A DNA stretch of 10,270 nucleotides from Candidatus Phascolarctobacterium caballi (lineage in GTDB: Bacteria > Bacillota > Negativicutes > Acidaminococcales > Acidaminococcaceae): NCBI GenBank assembly GCA_018065225.1, contig JAGHTS010000247.1, positions 1-10,270 of the forward strand. The letters run 5' to 3'. Position numbers and translations under genes: made by a program. The notes beneath the pieces were generated by a model. The model saw only the letters and a list, made by a program, of their open reading frames with translations, made no database searches and was not told the origin of the DNA. Of the stretch, positions 7,163 through 10,270 are shown in pieces (the stretch's first letter is position 1; every line of letters begins with the position of its first letter).

Positions 7163-8425
7163 ATGTTGACTAATGCTCCAAGAGGAACAAAAGATATATT
7201 GCCGTCCGAAATTAATGCTTGGCGTTATGTGGAAGACGTGTTACGAAAAGTATGTGCGGAATTTGGTTTTAAAGAAATCCGTACACCGATTTTTGAGCAT
7301 ACAGAATTGTTTCAGCGGGGTATAGGTGATACTACAGATGTAGTAGAAAAAGAAATGTACACCTTTTTAGACAGAGGTGAACGCAGTATTACTTTACGTC
7401 CTGAAAATACAGCGAGTGTTGTACGGGCTTTTGTTGAACATAAATTGTATGCGGACGGACAGATTGCAAAACTTTTTTATATTGGGTCAATGTTCCGTTA
7501 TGACAGACCGCAGGCAGGACGTTACCGTGAATTCCATCAATTTGGTATAGAGGCATTGGGGTCAGACAGTCCCAGTGTGGATGCAGAAAGTATTTTATTG
7601 GCAATAACAGTTTTGCAACGTTTGGGCTTGAAAGATTTGCAGTTGAAAATCAATACTGTGGGATGCCCAAATTGTCGTCCTCAATATCGCAAATTGCTTC
7701 AAGATTTTTTTGGTACAAAATCGCAAGAACTTTGTGAAGATTGCCAAAGTCGTTTGACAAGAAATCCGATGCGTATTTTAGATTGTAAAAACCCACACTG
7801 TCATGAAATTGCCATGAATGCTCCGTTTTTGACAGATTGTTTGTGTGATGATTGCCGCAGCCATTTTGAAGAAGTTAAAAAATTGCTGGATGCGGTGGGT
7901 GTACATTATGAAGTTGACCACAGTTTGGTGCGTGGTTTGGACTATTATACAAAAACTGCGTTTGAAGTTCAGTATCCGCCACTGGGGGCGCAAAGTGCTG
8001 TGGCAGGCGGAGGCCGTTATGATGGATTGGTAGAAGAAATTGGCGGCCCTGCGACTTCGGGAATTGGTTTTGCTATGGGGTTGGAACGGGTGCTGTTGGC
8101 TTCGGAAAAACAAAATTTGTTGCCGCAAAATACTGAAATGACGGATGCTTTTGTAGTGTGTACGAATAAAGAAATTTTCCAATCGGCTTTTAATATTGTT
8201 ATGAAATTGAGAGATAGAGGTTTAAAAGTTGAATTTGATTATACTTTGGGCAGTATGAAGTCACAAATGAAAAAAGCAAATAAAGTTCAAGCAAAGTATG
8301 TTTTGATTTTTGGTGATGATGAATTTGCACGTGGCAGTGTTATTTTGAAAAATATGGCAAATAGCGAACAAAAGGAAATTACTTTTGAAAATATATTTTC
8401 TGAATTACAAGGGGTGGAAAAATGA
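7163..8425 (+). CDS. hisS: Histidyl-tRNA synthetase
   Basis: Class II synthetase that charges tRNA-His in the cytoplasm. The 420-residue length is normal. Visible motifs are the N-terminal P-R-G-T-K-D-I-L-P at 6-14, motif 1 with T-P-I-F-E at 41-45, motif 2 with F-R-Y-D-R-P-Q-A-G-R-Y-R-E-F-H-Q at 111-126, the histidine-specific L-V-R-G-L-D-Y-Y-T at 255-263 and motif 3 around G-I-G-F-A-M-G-L-E-R at 300-309. The anticodon-binding domain fills about 325-420. The insertion domain between motifs 2 and 3 is rich in cysteine: C168, C171, C191, C194, C208, C213, C226, C228 and C231, arranged as CxxC-like pairs that could hold metal. The presence of all catalytic motifs argues for the true synthetase rather than the HisZ paralogue. 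It overlaps aspS by four bases. Confidence 0.97.
   Translation: MLTNAPRGTKDILPSEINAWRYVEDVLRKVCAEFGFKEIRTPIFEHTELFQRGIGDTTDVVEKEMYTFLDRGERSITLRPENTASVVRAFVEHKLYADGQIAKLFYIGSMFRYDRPQAGRYREFHQFGIEALGSDSPSVDAESILLAITVLQRLGLKDLQLKINTVGCPNCRPQYRKLLQDFFGTKSQELCEDCQSRLTRNPMRILDCKNPHCHEIAMNAPFLTDCLCDDCRSHFEEVKKLLDAVGVHYEVDHSLVRGLDYYTKTAFEVQYPPLGAQSAVAGGGRYDGLVEEIGGPATSGIGFAMGLERVLLASEKQNLLPQNTEMTDAFVVCTNKEIFQSAFNIVMKLRDRGLKVEFDYTLGSMKSQMKKANKVQAKYVLIFGDDEFARGSVILKNMANSEQKEITFENIFSELQGVEK
8409..8417 (+). promoter_or_regulatory. Ribosome binding site of aspS
   Basis: A purine-rich AAGGGGTGG within the last codons of hisS precedes the ATG at 8422. Together with the ATGA overlap it indicates coupled translation of the two synthetases. 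Confidence 0.5.
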
Positions 8426-10212
8426 TTAAAGAAAAACGAAATGCTTATTGTGGTAAGTTGGATGAAACACAAGCAGGCAAGGAGATAGTCCTTTGCGGAT
8501 GGGTGTCCAAGCGTCGTGATCACGGCGGTTTGATTTTTGTGGATTTGCGTGATCGCAGCGGTATTGTTCAGGTTGTTGCTGACCCGGATGCCACAGCAGC
8601 AGATTTTAAGGTGGCAGAGGATATCCGTAACGAATATGTTATTAAGGTTAGCGGTGTAATCCGTTTGCGTGATGCGGATACCATCAATCCTAATTTGCCA
8701 ACAGGAAAAATTGAAGTAGTGGCAAGTGCGATTGAAGTGTTAAATCCTGCAAAAAATCCTCCGTTCTATATTCAAGACGGAATTGATACGGATGAAAATT
8801 TGCGGTTGAAATATCGTTATTTGGATTTGCGCCGTCCTGAAATGCAAAGGAATTTGATTTTGCGTCATAAAGTCACAAAATTGATGAGGGACTATTTTGA
8901 CAGCAGAGATTTTATAGAAATTGAAACACCGATGTTATGTAAATCTACACCGGAAGGGGCCCGTGATTATTTGGTCCCCAGCCGTGTAAATCCGGGCAAG
9001 TTTTATGCTTTGCCCCAGTCACCACAAATTTTTAAACAAATTTTGATGGTGGCGGGAATGGAAAGATATTTCCAAATTGCCCGTTGTTTCCGTGATGAAG
9101 ATTTGCGTGCTGACCGTCAGCCGGAGTTCACTCAATTGGATATTGAAATGAGTTTTATTGATGTGGACGATATTTTGGATATGATGGAAGGACTTATTCA
9201 ATATGTATTCAAGGGGGCATTGGGTGCTGATATTAAAGCACCGTTTTACAGCATGACTTGGGATGATGCCATGAACAATTATGGCAGTGACAAGCCGGAC
9301 TTGCGGTTTGAAATGCCGTTGTTTGATTTAAGTGAAGTTGTAAAAGGTAGTGACTTTAAAGTTTTCAACACCATTTTGGAAGCGGGCGGTGTTGTTAAGG
9401 GTATTAACGTAAAAGGTTATGCGGCTATTCCCCGTCGTGCATTGGATGGTTTGGTTGAGTTTGTCGGTATTTATGGTGCCAAAGGATTGGCATGGGTTCA
9501 AGTGCAACCGGACGGCAGTGTAAAATCTCCGATTGCCAAATTCTTTAGCGAAGAACAAATGGCAAAAATTGTGGCAGGAGCAAAGGCGGAGCCAAACGAT
9601 TTGATTTTACTTGTAGCTGACAAATGGAATGTTACCACACAGGCATTGGGTGCGTTGCGCATAGAAATGGCAAAACGTCGTAATCTTATTGACCCGGACA
9701 AATTGGCTTTCTTGTGGGTTATTGATTTCCCGATGTTTGAATATAGTGAAGAAGATAAACGTTGGGTGGCTATGCACCATCCGTTTACAATGCCCCGTGA
9801 TGAAGATTTGCCGTTGTTGGAAACTAATCCGGGCAAAGTTTATGCCAAAGCATACGATATGGTGTTAAATGGTACGGAAATAGGCGGAGGTTCTATCCGT
9901 ATTCACCGCAGGGATATTCAAAAAAGGATATTTAAGGCGATTGGACTTACAGACGAGGAAGCAGAACAGAAGTTTGGCTTTATGATGGGGGCATTTGAGT
10001 ATGGTGCTCCGCCACATGGAGGTTTGGCTTTTGGTCTTGACCGGTTGGTGATGATTATGGCAAAACGCAGTTCTATTCGTGACGTAATTGCTTTTCCCAA
10101 AACCAAAGATGCTTCGTGTTTGATGACAGCTGCCCCTGATATGGTTGATGAAAAACAATTGCGTGAGTTACATATCAAAACAAGTTTGGTAAACAAGAAA
10201 GAAGAAAAATAA
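8422..10212 (+). CDS. aspS: Aspartyl-tRNA synthetase, bacterial type
   Basis: Class IIb synthetase that charges tRNA-Asp. The 596-residue length and domain order are those of bacterial AspRS. An N-terminal OB-fold anticodon-binding domain (about 1-110) contains G-W-V-S-K-R-R-D-H-G-G at 26-36. The catalytic core starts near 140 with Y-L-D-L-R-R at 133-138, S-T-P-E-G-A-R-D-Y at 175-183 and motif 2 F-R-D-E-D-L-R-A-D-R-Q-P-E-F-T-Q at 223-238. A bacterial GAD insertion domain occupies about 285-420. The core then resumes with G-G-G-S-I-R-I-H at 488-495 and motif 3 G-L-A-F-G-L-D-R at 534-541. His34-Gly35 in the anticodon domain resembles non-discriminating enzymes that also make Asp-tRNA-Asn. The short lysine/glutamate-rich C-terminal tail runs into the palindrome. 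It is the last gene of the block, coupled to hisS by an ATGA overlap. Confidence 0.97.
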   Translation: MIKEKRNAYCGKLDETQAGKEIVLCGWVSKRRDHGGLIFVDLRDRSGIVQVVADPDATAADFKVAEDIRNEYVIKVSGVIRLRDADTINPNLPTGKIEVVASAIEVLNPAKNPPFYIQDGIDTDENLRLKYRYLDLRRPEMQRNLILRHKVTKLMRDYFDSRDFIEIETPMLCKSTPEGARDYLVPSRVNPGKFYALPQSPQIFKQILMVAGMERYFQIARCFRDEDLRADRQPEFTQLDIEMSFIDVDDILDMMEGLIQYVFKGALGADIKAPFYSMTWDDAMNNYGSDKPDLRFEMPLFDLSEVVKGSDFKVFNTILEAGGVVKGINVKGYAAIPRRALDGLVEFVGIYGAKGLAWVQVQPDGSVKSPIAKFFSEEQMAKIVAGAKAEPNDLILLVADKWNVTTQALGALRIEMAKRRNLIDPDKLAFLWVIDFPMFEYSEEDKRWVAMHHPFTMPRDEDLPLLETNPGKVYAKAYDMVLNGTEIGGGSIRIHRRDIQKRIFKAIGLTDEEAEQKFGFMMGAFEYGAPPHGGLAFGLDRLVMIMAKRSSIRDVIAFPKTKDASCLMTAAPDMVDEKQLRELHIKTSLVNKKEEK

Positions 10213-10270
10213 AAGTATAAAACAACAACATTACTTAAGTAATGTTGTTGTTTTATACTTTTATTTTTCT
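10203..10270. terminator. 68-base perfect palindrome, probable bidirectional terminator
   Basis: Every base from 10203 to 10236 pairs with its partner from 10270 back to 10237, giving 34 matching pairs centred on TTAA at 10235-10238. The RNA hairpin would have a stem of up to 32 pairs with a four-base loop. Only 6 of the 34 bases per arm are G or C, mainly in the inner ACAACAAC/GTTGTTGT part. The left arm is A-rich and the right arm U-rich, so the inner hairpin followed by U-rich sequence fits an intrinsic terminator in either direction. The palindrome includes the last two sense codons and the TAA stop of aspS. It reaches the window's final base, so it may continue beyond. Confidence 0.75.

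Noticed and set aside
1..10270. Search for a mobile element, CRISPR array, tRNA, riboswitch, defence or toxin-antitoxin genes
   Set aside because: Nearly every base belongs to one of eight recognisable core genes. Gaps are at most 42 bases before the terminal palindrome. I saw no spaced direct repeats, transposase motifs, cloverleaf pattern or T-box leader.

Overview
The window is a compact, single-strand housekeeping gene block from a low-GC bacterium. It most likely comes from the Bacillota (Firmicutes), because the neighbourhood recJ - rel - dtd - MBL hydrolase - hisS - aspS is a well-known gene order in that phylum. The LapA-domain gene ahead of recJ and the cysteine-rich HisRS insertion are compatible with the Negativicutes, but that finer placement is inference only. 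The coding strand is visibly rich in G and T, with TTG the favoured leucine codon, as expected for genes co-oriented with replication.

Layout: eight genes, all on the + strand, fill almost the whole window. (1) 25-411, a small LapA/DUF1049 membrane protein. (2) 411-2732, RecJ single-strand 5'-3' exonuclease. (3) 2753-4981, a full-length bifunctional Rel (p)ppGpp synthetase/hydrolase. (4) 4978-5427, D-aminoacyl-tRNA deacylase. (5) 5451-6071, a glyoxalase II-like metallo-beta-lactamase-fold hydrolase. (6) 6068-7120, an AI-2E/PerM-family membrane protein. (7) 7163-8425, histidyl-tRNA synthetase. (8) 8422-10212, aspartyl-tRNA synthetase. Four of the seven junctions overlap by 1 or 4 bases, and the rest are gaps of 20, 23 and 42 bases, so the block looks like one operon. 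A good extended -10 element in the 42-base gap suggests that hisS-aspS can also be transcribed on its own. The block ends in a 68-base perfect palindrome that starts inside the last codons of aspS and is probably a bidirectional terminator.

Together the genes cover DNA repair (RecJ), the stringent response (Rel), translation fidelity (Dtd) and tRNA charging (HisRS, AspRS). Uncharged tRNA is the classic trigger for Rel, so the grouping makes physiological sense.

I see no mobile element, CRISPR array, tRNA, rRNA, phage gene or defence system, and no stretch above 60 bases without a gene. I found no undescribed system here. The points worth a second look are the long palindrome at the window end, the cysteine cluster in HisRS, AspRS residues that suggest a non-discriminating enzyme, and an AI-2E transporter where I would expect a hemZ-like gene.
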